Below, one piece after another: positions 9,068-17,885 of a stretch of DNA of 64,000 bases. Both the position numbers and the translations under genes were made by a program. Each line of letters starts with the position of its first letter. Position 1 is the stretch's first letter. Source of the DNA: an uncultured Roseobacter sp. (lineage in GTDB: Bacteria; Pseudomonadota; Alphaproteobacteria; Rhodobacterales; Rhodobacteraceae); contig NZ_CANLNE010000001.1 of NCBI RefSeq assembly GCF_947492555.1, positions 992,001 to 1,056,000 on the forward strand. Reading direction: 5' to 3'. The notes under the pieces were generated by a model. That model saw only the letters and a list, made by a program, of their open reading frames with translations. It did not search any database and was not told where the DNA came from.

Positions 9068-10317
9068 TGTTGCTGGGATGTATCGGGGATGATTTCACCG
9101 GCTCGTCGGATTTGGCGAACACGCTGTCCAAACAGGGGATGCGGTGCGTGCAATACACCGGCATTCCGTCCACACCTGCGCAAAGCGACGTCGAGGCGGG
9201 GGTCATTGCCCTAAAGTCACGGTCTATCCAGCCTGCGGATGCAGTGAGCCAATCCTTGGAAGCGTTAAACTGGCTTCTGGCACAAGGGTGCGAGCAGATC
9301 TTCTTCAAATATTGCTCGACCTTTGATTCCACGCCCGAGGGGAATATCGGCCCGGTCGCCGATGCATTGGCAGATGCCTTGGGCGCGCAACAGGTCATCG
9401 TCTGCCCCGCGTTTCCCGGCACAGGCCGTTCCATCTACAAAGGGCATCTTTTCGTCCACGATCGGTTGCTCAATGAAAGCGGATTGCAGGATCATCCGCT
9501 GACACCCATGACAGACCCCGACATTCGCCGTTGGCTGACACCGCAAACCAAATACTCTGTTGGTCACGTCGATGCCGAGGCGGTTCTGTCCGGTGAAAAG
9601 GCCATCAAAAATGCGATTAATGCAGAACAAGGCGCCGGTCACAGGCTGATCGTTGTTGATGCGTTACGAGATGCAGATTTGATGGAAATAGGCGCTGCCG
9701 CAGATGGTTTGCCGTTGGTCACGGGTGGATCTGGCGTAGCGCTTGGCCTGCCGCGCAATTTCGAAAAGCGTGGTCAGATGACAGCTGCCAAAACGAAGTG
9801 GCGCGGCGAGAGCGGGAAATGTATCGTGTTGTCCGGGTCCTGCTCGAAAGCAACGCTTGGTCAGGTCGCTTTGCACAGCAAGACGAACCCAACCTATGAA
9901 ATCGATGCGAAGATGGTGATGACAGGCCAGTTGAGCCCTGCGACTGTAACCCAATGGCTGATCGATGCAGATGGCGTTCCACTGGCCTATAGTTCCGCTG
10001 ATCCTGCGGTCGTGGCTGACATTCAAAGGCAATTCGGACGGGATAACAGCGCTGCGGCGCTTGAATCGTTTTTCGCAGAGGTCGCCCGCCAATTGGTTGA
10101 CGCAGGTATTCGCAAAATCCTCACCGCTGGCGGTGAAACATCGGGTTCCGTTGTTGAAGGTTTAGACTTGAAAACGCTCGAAATTGGGCCCGAGATCGAT
10201 CCAGGCGTGCCTGCCTTACGGGCAGGTGCCACGCTTGTCATCGCGCTGAAGTCCGGTAACTTTGGAGCACCGGACTATTTTGAAAAGGCAGCTGCCATTC
10301 TTGGCGTGGACCGGTAA
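9067..10317 (+). CDS. otnK: 3-oxo-tetronate kinase-like protein (four-carbon acid sugar kinase, DUF1537 type)
   Basis: A 416-residue kinase with the two-domain OtnK architecture: an N-terminal substrate domain starting GCIGDDFTGSSDLA and a C-terminal nucleotide domain with ILTAGGETSG. The family phosphorylates 3-oxo-tetronate with ATP to the 4-phosphate. The start overlaps the dehydrogenase stop (TGATG), with GGGAG twelve bases upstream. The next pathway enzyme, OtnC, survives here only as a short fragment, and the isomerase OtnI is missing from the operon. Confidence 0.88.
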   Translation: MLLGCIGDDFTGSSDLANTLSKQGMRCVQYTGIPSTPAQSDVEAGVIALKSRSIQPADAVSQSLEALNWLLAQGCEQIFFKYCSTFDSTPEGNIGPVADALADALGAQQVIVCPAFPGTGRSIYKGHLFVHDRLLNESGLQDHPLTPMTDPDIRRWLTPQTKYSVGHVDAEAVLSGEKAIKNAINAEQGAGHRLIVVDALRDADLMEIGAAADGLPLVTGGSGVALGLPRNFEKRGQMTAAKTKWRGESGKCIVLSGSCSKATLGQVALHSKTNPTYEIDAKMVMTGQLSPATVTQWLIDADGVPLAYSSADPAVVADIQRQFGRDNSAAALESFFAEVARQLVDAGIRKILTAGGETSGSVVEGLDLKTLEIGPEIDPGVPALRAGATLVIALKSGNFGAPDYFEKAAAILGVDR

Positions 10318-10319
10318 CA

Positions 10320-10439
10320 GCAATCGCCCAGCGCGAACTGATCTGCGCCCTTGCCAAGTCGACGTTTGAACGCGAATTGACGGGCGGCTCTACCGGCAAC
10401 CTCTCAACCCGAACAGATAATGGTGCGTCACCCGTTTAG
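10320..10439 (+). pseudogene. otnC: OtnC remnant (3-oxo-tetronate 4-phosphate decarboxylase, class II aldolase family), N-terminal fragment
   Basis: Right after the kinase, one frame reads AQRELICALAKSTFER, then GGSTGNLSTRTDNGA, and stops at 10437-10439. This is the typical N-terminus of OtnC/class II aldolase proteins, with its GSTGN motif, but only about 38 residues remain of roughly 210. No ATG, GTG or TTG precedes the homology in frame within the gap, and sequence beyond TDNGA no longer matches. I conclude it is a truncated pseudogene at a deletion or rearrangement point. Confidence 0.7.
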
Positions 10440-10726
10440 CCCGAAGGGATACGTTTTGGACAACTTGGTCCGGCACTTTTGTCGCGCTCTGGACTGCGCT
10501 CGTGAAGTCAAGCAACTGACGTGGAACCACGACCAATTCCGGGCCTTGCCGAAACTTCAAATGCTCCTGCGCGGCTTGCACAAAAAACGGAGATGTGACG
10601 GCGCGCGGGTTTAAACCCGCGCCACCGACAGTCCTGTGTGACCTTTCCGACATTCACAATGTCAGCACCAATGCGCGTTTCGACGCAAAGCGAAATGCCT
10701 CTATCGAGAAGCGATTGAACAATTGC
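10440..10726. other. Decayed intergenic stretch with a 20-bp palindrome
   Basis: No gene is recognised. A perfect palindrome GCGCGGGTTTAAACCCGCGC lies at 10603-10622. It would form a strong stem but has no T tract, so it is not a standard terminator. The stretch lies between the OtnC stump and the end of the convergent ABC-F gene. Confidence 0.45.
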
Positions 10727-12244
10727 CTATTTGACATCCATTTGGATGTTCAGGAACTGATCCGGCGCGTCAACTTCTTCTAGCGTCCTACCCTTGATCC
10801 ACCAGAAGCGGTTGCCAACGTTCTTTAAAAATCTGCGGTCATGGCTGACAAGCAGGCAGGACGCGCCATGGTCGATCAATTCCGCCTCCAAAGCCTCCTG
10901 ACCTTCAATGTCCAGATGGTTCGTCGGTTCATCAAGCAAGTAGAAATTGGGGTTCCTCAAGCGCAGGATCAGCATCCCCAATCGCGCTTTTTGCCCGCCG
11001 GACAAGGCGTCGACCCTCGTTTCCTGCATTTGCATGGTGATGCCTGCCCCTGCCAGAACTGCGCGCGCCCGCTGGTCGCCGATATCGAATTGCCCGGCCA
11101 CTGCATCCATTGGCGTTTTATGCTCGGCAAGTTGACTCAGGTGCTGATCTGAATAGGCAGGCACAATAGAAGGCGCACATTTGATCGCAGAACCCGCACC
11201 ACTAAACGCCTCTTGGATCATTTTAACCAATCGTGTCTTACCGGTGCCGTTTGTGCCCAGCACAACGACACGGTCGCCTCTGGTAATCCATTTCCGACCG
11301 GTCTTGTAGAGCAGTCGCCCATCAGGTGTCTCAACAGAAACATCGTCCAGAGTGATCAGCGCCTTGGCATGAGTGCCACTGTTTGCCAGCCTGATGTCGC
11401 CCGCAGATTGGTCGCGGTGGGCGGGCTTGGCAGCAGCTTCCATCTTTTCGGCCCGGTCGGTGAGTTGACGGGTTTTGGTCAGCAAAAGATCAGAACCGGA
11501 ATTAATCCCGACGTTCTTGAGCTTTGCCGCCTGGCGGCGCAATTGCTGGGCCTTGTTCAAGTCATTCGTGAATCTTCGTCCATCAGCCGCGTCAGCCTCG
11601 TCCAAAGCAGCGCGCGCAGCCGTAAAAGGGAGTTGGAATACTCGGGAGCGTTCCGGACGCAGAAACATCGTACGATTGGTCGTGTTGTCAAGAAACTCCC
11701 GGTCATGAGAGATGATGACGACCGATACGGTGTTGGGTAACGACGCCAGCCACCCTTCCAGCAACGCGATGCGAGAGAGGTCAAGGTGATTGGTTGGCTC
11801 GTCCAGCAACAGAACATCCGGTTCCGTGATCCAGACAGCGGCCAACATTGCAGTGCGTTGCCAACCACCGCTCAGCGCGGCCAGAGGTTGGTGCTGAATG
11901 TCATAGGGTACCTTCAGATCGTCTAGTAGCACATCGACACGCCAGCTTTCATAGTCGGCTTGGTCGGTCGGAAGTGCGCCCAAGACCAATTGGTAAAGGG
12001 ACAGGTTTTTGGTTTCAACAGGCAGGTTTTGCTTCACATATCCGACCCGGACGCCACGCGCGCAGGTGATCTCGCCGCTGGTTTGGTCAAATTCACCAGC
12101 AATACAGCTGAGCAGTGTGGATTTGCCACGCCCGTTTGCAGCGACCACGCCCATTCTGTCGGCTTTGGAAATGGTCAGGGTCAGATCTGCGAATAGCGGC
12201 ACGCCAAGCGTCACGCTCAAGGCGTTGATATTGATCATGTTCAT
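10727..12244 (-). CDS. ABC-F family ATPase (ribosome-associated type)
   Basis: A 505-residue soluble protein with two ABC domains and no membrane segments. Domain 1 has Walker A ANGRGKST, signature LSGGWQR and Walker B VLLLDEPTNHLD. Domain 2 has Walker A GTNGTGKT, signature LSGGQKAR and YLLDEPTNHLD. The domains are joined by a charged linker rich in Lys and Arg (about residues 225-290), the position of the P-site tRNA interaction motif in ABC-F proteins. ABC-F ATPases act on the ribosome as translation factors or antibiotic protection proteins. It stands alone between unrelated genes, so its specific role cannot be read from context. Start codons at 12244 and 12238 are both possible. Confidence 0.9.
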   Translation of the reverse strand: MNMININALSVTLGVPLFADLTLTISKADRMGVVAANGRGKSTLLSCIAGEFDQTSGEITCARGVRVGYVKQNLPVETKNLSLYQLVLGALPTDQADYESWRVDVLLDDLKVPYDIQHQPLAALSGGWQRTAMLAAVWITEPDVLLLDEPTNHLDLSRIALLEGWLASLPNTVSVVIISHDREFLDNTTNRTMFLRPERSRVFQLPFTAARAALDEADAADGRRFTNDLNKAQQLRRQAAKLKNVGINSGSDLLLTKTRQLTDRAEKMEAAAKPAHRDQSAGDIRLANSGTHAKALITLDDVSVETPDGRLLYKTGRKWITRGDRVVVLGTNGTGKTRLVKMIQEAFSGAGSAIKCAPSIVPAYSDQHLSQLAEHKTPMDAVAGQFDIGDQRARAVLAGAGITMQMQETRVDALSGGQKARLGMLILRLRNPNFYLLDEPTNHLDIEGQEALEAELIDHGASCLLVSHDRRFLKNVGNRFWWIKGRTLEEVDAPDQFLNIQMDVK

Positions 12245-12677
12245 AAGAGTCTCGGTTTAAGAAATGGGGGCCGCGGCGCGGCTTTGGGCAGACCAAGAGT
12301 GAAAGTGTTCCAAGGTCAGCCCTGCAAACGAATTTACAGGGCGACGCGGGGGCCATGCTGAAGTCGGCGGATGATACGCATGCTCAGCTGGTGCCCTCCC
12401 GTTGTTGCTTGTTACCGATGGCACGATGGTAAAAAACAATACCGTATTTGGCAACGGTCTTGGTGTCATCCGTCGTGCATGCGGTTTTGTCTGACTGAGA
12501 GCCTGGTCTCCGCATGATGGCGCTGCGCGGATCAATGGCTTTTATGCAGAATGCAACATCACCCAAAGTGGGTCACTCAGACCTTAGCTGCGTTGAAAAT
12601 GGATGCAGGGGCTGTGCTTTGCTTGCTCTGAAGAAAATTGCGACGCCCGGATACAATGAGGTTGCATGACCGCTCTC
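12245..12677. other. Intergenic region upstream of the ABC-F gene
   Basis: About 430 bases. A 60-codon minus-strand frame at 12384-12566 has no similarity I can recognise. Promoter elements for the ABC-F gene should lie here but none is obvious. Confidence 0.4.
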
Positions 12678-12830
12678 CTACTCTTCCCGCTCCCGCAGCA
12701 GAGTCCGGAGGTCGTCGCGTGTCAGCCCGATATCGTTCAACCACCGATCGTCCTTACGTAGCAGCATCCACCCCATGGAGTCCCGCCGTTTACGCAAAGC
12801 CCGCCAGCGCTTCCAAAATTTCCAGATCAT
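12678..12830 (-). CDS. DUF1127 small basic protein (50 residues)
   Basis: A short gene reading MIWKFWKRWRALRKRRDSM and continuing with LLRKDDRWLNDIGLTRDDL. The central hydrophobic-aspartate-IGLTRDDL pattern is the DUF1127 signature. Such 45-70-residue, Arg-rich proteins are common in alphaproteobacteria; some bind RNA and tune phosphate and carbon metabolism or small-RNA turnover. The ATG at 12828-12830 is preceded by AAGGCGGGCGAG. The gene is divergent from a LysR regulator 108 bases away, an arrangement often seen for this family, so it may be that regulator's target. Confidence 0.8.
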   Translation of the reverse strand: MIWKFWKRWRALRKRRDSMGWMLLRKDDRWLNDIGLTRDDLRTLLREREE

Positions 12831-12938
12831 ATCTCGCCCGCCTTGTTACTCTTCAAGACTGGCATCGGCGATTTGTTGACATCAATCAAACGCATAGTAA
12901 TTATGGGTGGTATTCTATTTTCTGATGGATATCCTACG

Positions 12939-13823
12939 ATGCTGCCACCACTCGACAGTGATCTCATGCGAAGCTTTCTGGCTGTCGCGGATTCCGGTTC
13001 GGTCACCCGTGCTGCAGACTATCTGGGCCGCACCCAGTCGGCCGTTTCCATGCAGATCCGCAAATTGGAAGACAGTCTGGGGCAAAGCATTTTTATTCGC
13101 CAGCCACGTGGCGTCAGCCTGACAGAAAGAGGTAAACAGCTCATGCCTTATGCCCGACGCGTTGTCGGACTGCTGGATGAGGCAGCAACCGCGCTGCGGG
13201 AAAAACCGCTTTCCGGCCCGGTGCGCGTCGGTATTCCCGATGAATATGTGCAAAGTATTTTACCGTCTGCCCTCGCCTCATTCTCACAACGCCACCCGGA
13301 CACGCAGGTGACAGTGCGCTGCGATTTCAGCGCGCCGCAACTTGCCGCTTTGAGTGCTGACAAGATTGACCTGGCGGTGATCTATGAAGGCTACAGTGAA
13401 GACGAAGCCGAAGTTCTTGCTGTTGACCCCACCGTCTGGGTCACGTCCATCTCGCATTCGCAGCATTTGCGCCGACCGTTGCCGATATCCATTTACTTTA
13501 GTTCAGACTGGTGCCGCGACTATGCTCTCCATTCGCTGGAACAAATTGGGGTGAATCACTACTTTGCTTTCGAGTGCGACACATCTGCGAGTATGCGAAG
13601 CGCGGTCGTAAACGGTATTGCGGTAGCACCGTTGTCCCGCAGCTCCATTCCACCTGGGTGCAGGGAATTGACGGCTGAGGATGGGTTTACGATTGTCGAC
13701 AATGCGCGTGTTGTATTGCGCCGCAATCCTGCAGGCACATCAGCGGCGATCGATGCGATGGTTGTCACACTCCGCGATGCGTTTTGCCCGCTGACCGACG
13801 GAAACACTGGCATGCATTCATAG
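12939..13823 (+). CDS. LysR-family transcriptional regulator
   Basis: A 294-residue regulator with an N-terminal winged helix-turn-helix (FLAVADSGSVTRAADYLG, then RTQSAVSMQIRKLEDSLG) and a C-terminal effector domain starting at PVRVGIPDEY. I place the start at the ATG of MLPPLDSDLMRSF, because the preceding in-frame residues do not belong to the family; an upstream ATG at 12903 is the alternative. It faces away from the DUF1127 gene, and LysR proteins often control the divergent neighbour. Confidence 0.9.
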   Translation: MLPPLDSDLMRSFLAVADSGSVTRAADYLGRTQSAVSMQIRKLEDSLGQSIFIRQPRGVSLTERGKQLMPYARRVVGLLDEAATALREKPLSGPVRVGIPDEYVQSILPSALASFSQRHPDTQVTVRCDFSAPQLAALSADKIDLAVIYEGYSEDEAEVLAVDPTVWVTSISHSQHLRRPLPISIYFSSDWCRDYALHSLEQIGVNHYFAFECDTSASMRSAVVNGIAVAPLSRSSIPPGCRELTAEDGFTIVDNARVVLRRNPAGTSAAIDAMVVTLRDAFCPLTDGNTGMHS

Positions 13824-14198
13824 TGCTGTACTGAACCGCTCTGCCTGCAAGGTTTTTCCAATGCGCAAAGGAGCCCCTGCCCAAACGCACCAGGGATCGC
13901 TGGATTACGGGCTGTACGGACGGCTCAGGGGCAACACTCAGTCGTCTGTTTCCCGACGCTTTGTCCGCCCTGACACAAAGGGTCGCAGAATATCCAGCAT
14001 CTGCGGCAAGACAAAAATGCAGGTGCAATACTGCTAGGGACCCAATGACTCTAGTCTGCCGTCAGTCGGACACTGAAGACCTGTTGCACATCGCATGCGC
14101 CATGATCGTTGCACCGCGCACCACCAGAAAAATTCTACCGAGCGCTCAGGTTTTCTGATACTTTGGGATCATATTTTAGGTTCTTTGAAGGCGTCATT
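13824..14198. other. Intergenic stretch, no gene seen
   Basis: About 375 bases between two genes on the same strand. No domain, RNA gene or clear terminator could be identified. Confidence 0.4.
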
Positions 14199-16316
14199 TT
14201 GAACAAGCATCTCGTTATCGTCGTGCACGGCATTGGAGAACAGGTTGCGGGAGAAACTGTTGATGCATTGTCGACAGCCGCGATCACGCGACATGCCGCT
14301 ACCGATCCGAAGCACGGTAAAATCTCCTCGTCCGAAATTTCGCTGGCCGAAACGGACCACAGCGAAGAAAACCGCAACCTGAAGCTCTTTCCCTGTCACA
14401 TCCGGCGTGTGGACTCGAGACCTGCGGACAGCACTCAGGACATCGACGAAACCGTATTTGCCGAAGTCTATTGGGCGGATCTCTCGCCCGCGCCAAAGGG
14501 GCCTATCTGGACCTTTGTCGATTTGCTCAGGTTGATCCTTGGCCTCGGGTATCTTGCACTCGACAACGTCCACAACAACCCGGCCAAGGCCGGCAGGTTC
14601 GGCAAGTTAACCGTTCATGCCTTCACGTGGTTGTTCTACGTGTTGATTGCGCCGCTGAACGCGCTTTTGCTGATCGGCGCCGGTTTCCTCCTTGTTGATA
14701 TCGTCCAGCCATTGAGCACGACAGGCAAGATGACACCGCAAAACCTGCTGGTTCTAATGGGGGCTTTCACTTTCCTGGCGGGGATAGTGATGCAATCGAC
14801 GGCCTATTGCAGCACATATCTTCTGCGGCTCTTCTGGCGGGGTCTCGCCTTTCTCGGGGTGCTGACAATCATCGCCGCGTTGTTGTCGAACTCTGTGCTC
14901 GGGACCAGCATTTGCGGTGGGACACCTGCGGGCACCGGTGATCTGTTCTACGTCTCCTGCTTTATCTCTGTCACGGTTCAGGGATTGGGAGCAGTCTGGA
15001 TCACGACTATTGCGCTTTCCTTTCTGATGATCGTCGGTGTTCTCATCGGATTTGTCCAACGCTTCATCAACTGGCTGTTGATGAAGATCCGCCAGCGTGA
15101 CCACAGCGCAGGCAACGCGGTAGTAAAGGATCGTGCCACCGGCGCCAATCTGCGACAGCTGATCTACCCCGGCGTCAGCGCGGCAATGCTTGTCTTGTGG
15201 ATGATCTTCAGTTCCGCCTTCTGGGTGGGTTTGCAAAAACTGGTCGAGCAATCCACAAAAACGGTCATGACATTCCAGGCCCGGGACATGGAGGCCGCGG
15301 GACCGCCAAGACCGTTTCTTCTGGAAAGAATCTTTAATGATCATCTCGATCAGGCGCTTGGCACCCTAGGTTTCGCCGCGATCGCATTGGTGGTGATCCT
15401 AGGAACGATCGGCCTCGTGGTCTTTTTCCGGCGGATACTTAGGAACACCACCGGTTCACTTCTGAGAAAGCTATTCGTAGAACGGTTGATCCTGAACCTG
15501 CTCCTCGACATTGCTTTCATTGCTTCGAGCCTGCTTTTGATGTTGGGTGTGCTAATCCTGCTATTTGGTGGCGCAGGTGATCCCGCACAATGCAGTCTAG
15601 GTTCGTATCTTTGTGATGTCGCCATTCCTTGGACCCAGGTTCTGGACACATACTATGGCACCATTCTCATGGGTGTTCTCGGTGTGGCGGCTCTGATCTA
15701 CTACTTCAGTGAATTTGTCGGCTCGGCTCTTGGCATTGCCCGGGATATCATCGCCTACTCGATACGCGATCGGTGCAATTTTACCGACACTCTGGAGAAC
15801 AACTATCCTCAGCGCGCACGGATTGAGGCGCGTTTCTCACGGGTGGTCGGCTACATGCTGGAGACTGAAAACCCCCAACACCTGACCATCTTTGCACATT
15901 CGCAGGGCACCGTTGTCGCAACCCGCAATCTCCGCAAGGACCAGGCCGCGAAAACCGGGCTGATGGAGAAGATCAAAAAAATTACCGGCGAAAAACACCT
16001 CATCACCATGGGTGCACCGGTTACGCATATTTATCTCCAATACTTTTCGGCCAGCTTCTGGATCACGCGCGCGGACATCCTGCCAGACTTCAAGTGGCAC
16101 AACATCTACCGCAAAGACGACTTTGTCGGCACGACAATCGATTTTCTGCACGATCCAACCCTGCCCGACCAGAACACCAACGACCCTGAAACCGGTGTGG
16201 ATAATCAGCCGGTAGGGTTCGGTGGGCATACGGGATATTTTACGGACTATCTCGTCTGGCGGCAGTTGCTGCTCAAGAACCGCTTCCGTCTGTTTAGAAA
16301 GAGCCACGTGCCTTGA
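14199..16316 (+). CDS. Large polytopic membrane protein with alpha/beta-hydrolase-like elements
   Basis: About 705 residues. The N-terminus has the hydrolase-like strand HLVIVVHGIGEQ, then several membrane segments in two blocks (roughly residues 110-320 and 345-530). After residue 530 comes a soluble domain with a nucleophile-elbow-like motif TIFAHSQGT, then a late GGHTGYFTD that could supply the catalytic histidine. Serine-hydrolase activity on a lipid or membrane ester is a fair inference, but I cannot name the family. I prefer the TTG at 14199 (GAAGG eight bases upstream), since homology begins right there; an ATG at 14109 would add 30 unlike residues. The gene has no operon partners. Confidence 0.7.
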   Translation: MNKHLVIVVHGIGEQVAGETVDALSTAAITRHAATDPKHGKISSSEISLAETDHSEENRNLKLFPCHIRRVDSRPADSTQDIDETVFAEVYWADLSPAPKGPIWTFVDLLRLILGLGYLALDNVHNNPAKAGRFGKLTVHAFTWLFYVLIAPLNALLLIGAGFLLVDIVQPLSTTGKMTPQNLLVLMGAFTFLAGIVMQSTAYCSTYLLRLFWRGLAFLGVLTIIAALLSNSVLGTSICGGTPAGTGDLFYVSCFISVTVQGLGAVWITTIALSFLMIVGVLIGFVQRFINWLLMKIRQRDHSAGNAVVKDRATGANLRQLIYPGVSAAMLVLWMIFSSAFWVGLQKLVEQSTKTVMTFQARDMEAAGPPRPFLLERIFNDHLDQALGTLGFAAIALVVILGTIGLVVFFRRILRNTTGSLLRKLFVERLILNLLLDIAFIASSLLLMLGVLILLFGGAGDPAQCSLGSYLCDVAIPWTQVLDTYYGTILMGVLGVAALIYYFSEFVGSALGIARDIIAYSIRDRCNFTDTLENNYPQRARIEARFSRVVGYMLETENPQHLTIFAHSQGTVVATRNLRKDQAAKTGLMEKIKKITGEKHLITMGAPVTHIYLQYFSASFWITRADILPDFKWHNIYRKDDFVGTTIDFLHDPTLPDQNTNDPETGVDNQPVGFGGHTGYFTDYLVWRQLLLKNRFRLFRKSHVP

Positions 16317-16545
16317 ATCCCGAAAAGCCTCCTGTTTTCCGCTCACTGCAAGGTTCTTGACCTAGGTACGTAAGAATTGGCGGGCATGATAGGAACTGAC
16401 GCACTCGTGGACTGCCTGCGTGTTGCTGACAATGGCGAAAGGAGCATTCCCGTTCGCCTGAAACTGGCCCACGCACTGTTTCCGCAGGTTGCCGATACGC
16501 CTGCCATTGACGCACTTGCTGCCGACAAACTCTACAAGGACGGGC
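16317..16545. other. Intergenic stretch, possible decayed sequence
   Basis: No intact gene. A plus-strand frame from about 16377 vaguely recalls transposase text (ALAADKLYKDG), but the similarity is too weak to call. Confidence 0.3.
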
Positions 16546-16578
16546 CCCAAACAAAGAGGCCGCCCATACCGGGCGGCC
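16546..16578 (-). terminator. Rho-independent terminator of the seven-gene minus-strand operon
   Basis: On the minus strand, GGCCGCCC (16578-16571) pairs with GGGCGGCC (16565-16558) around a five-base loop and is followed by the T-rich TCTTTGTTTG. It lies 43 bases past the stop of the binding-protein gene. Confidence 0.8.
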
Positions 16579-16620
16579 ATCGGACTATATCAAGGCATAT
16601 ACAGCCTGTCGTGACGCAAG

Positions 16621-17883
16621 CTATTTGAGTGACGCAATGAAAGCGTCAACGTCGCTCAGCGGAATGTACTCGATCTCCTCCGTGCCGCTTTCGGAGAAGG
16701 ACCAGATAACCGCCGGAGCGGAGACGTCGCCGTTCTCATCAAATCGCACATCACCGGTGGCCCCTTGGAACATCACCGTGCCACCACCAGCAAGCACTTC
16801 CTTTGCCGCTACAAACCCAGCCGTGTCAGCGCTCACCGGCGTCCCGGCCGGGTCGGTCACGCGGGACATGGCGGCTGCCACATCCGCGCCGGATGCGTCC
16901 TTGCCCGCAGCCTCCATCGCCAGAAGCGCCAGCATGGCCGCATCATAGCTGTTGGCAAGACCGGGGCCGTTGGGTTCTGCCTCAAAGCGGTCCTGGTACG
17001 CGGCGCGGAATGCATCGGCACTTTCCGAGCGCGGCGAAGCGGTGTCCGTGCCAAGCGCCGAGCCAAGATACTGCAGGCCGACATTGTCCCGGAACTCATC
17101 CGATTTCAGGGAGTTGGCGAGGATCATGTTCTGCGTTCCGCCAAGCGACAGCCATTCACGCACCGCCGCCGTCCCCTCTGCGGGATAGAGCGCAAGATAG
17201 AGCGCTTCGGGCTGGCCTGACAGCGCATCGGTAACTTCGGCGCGATAGTTGGGCTGCGCATCGTTGATCGCAACAGAGGCCGTGACCTCCACCCCCACGG
17301 CGGCAAAGTCCGCCGCGATCAGGCGGGCCATGTCCTGACCCCAGTCGTCGTTCTTGTAGAGAATGGCGATGGATTTATAGCCCTTGTCCGCGGCAACTTT
17401 CGCCCCGACCGCAGACTGCACGCCCGTGGTGGCAAAGGTGCGGTACCACAGCCCGTTCGTTTTGCCCTCTTCCGACAGGCCGGTGAAGGCGGTCGACGAC
17501 GAACAGCACGACATCTGCATCACACCGCTTGGAACGGTGACGGAGGTCAGGATCGGCATGGACACACCGGACGAGACAGCGCCCAAGAGCACCTTCACAC
17601 CTTCCAGATCCACGAGAGCTTTCGCGGCATCGACACCGACTTTCGGATCAACCTGGGTATCGCGCAGGACCATTTCGATCTGGCAACCTGCGGCACCGCC
17701 TGCTGCATTGACCTGATCGACGGCAAACTGTGCGGTCTCAGCAATCGGGCGACCCCAGTCGACCGAGGTGGGCAATACTGCGCCAATCTTGGTGGTGCAG
17801 TCCTGCGCATAGGCAGCACCGGACATGGCGCTGAGGCCGAGTGCGAGGCCAATCGAGGCTCTTGAAACTCTGATAATGGACAT
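16621..17883 (-). CDS. Leu/Ile/Val-type ABC substrate-binding protein
   Basis: A 420-residue secreted protein of the branched-chain amino acid (LivK-like) family. The signal peptide starts MSIIRVSRASIGLALG and ends near AYAQ-DC. The mature protein starts with TTKIGAVLPTSVDWG, typical of type-I binding folds. The start at 17883 is supported by GGGAGAG upstream and the signal peptide; the longer open frame runs into the permease gene. It is the last gene of the operon and supplies ligand to the permeases. Members bind amino acids, amides, aromatic acids or ureas; the ligand here is not evident. Confidence 0.9.
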   Translation of the reverse strand: MSIIRVSRASIGLALGLSAMSGAAYAQDCTTKIGAVLPTSVDWGRPIAETAQFAVDQVNAAGGAAGCQIEMVLRDTQVDPKVGVDAAKALVDLEGVKVLLGAVSSGVSMPILTSVTVPSGVMQMSCCSSSTAFTGLSEEGKTNGLWYRTFATTGVQSAVGAKVAADKGYKSIAILYKNDDWGQDMARLIAADFAAVGVEVTASVAINDAQPNYRAEVTDALSGQPEALYLALYPAEGTAAVREWLSLGGTQNMILANSLKSDEFRDNVGLQYLGSALGTDTASPRSESADAFRAAYQDRFEAEPNGPGLANSYDAAMLALLAMEAAGKDASGADVAAAMSRVTDPAGTPVSADTAGFVAAKEVLAGGGTVMFQGATGDVRFDENGDVSAPAVIWSFSESGTEEIEYIPLSDVDAFIASLK

Positions 17884-17885
17884 AT

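Noticed and set aside
10603-10622. Rho-independent terminator of the sugar-acid operon or the ABC-F gene
   Set aside because: The stem is perfect, but no T run follows on either strand and it is more than 100 bases from either gene end.
10390-10653. An 87-codon minus-strand gene
   Set aside because: It overlaps the OtnC remnant antisense, shows no motif and no ribosome binding site.
12384-12566. A 60-codon leader gene upstream of the ABC-F gene
   Set aside because: ABC-F genes can have leader peptides, but this frame has no ribosome binding site and no arrest-like or antibiotic-leader features.
16377-16628. Transposase remnant
   Set aside because: A short ADK-Y-like similarity only; no inverted repeats or further motifs, and it overlaps the terminator.
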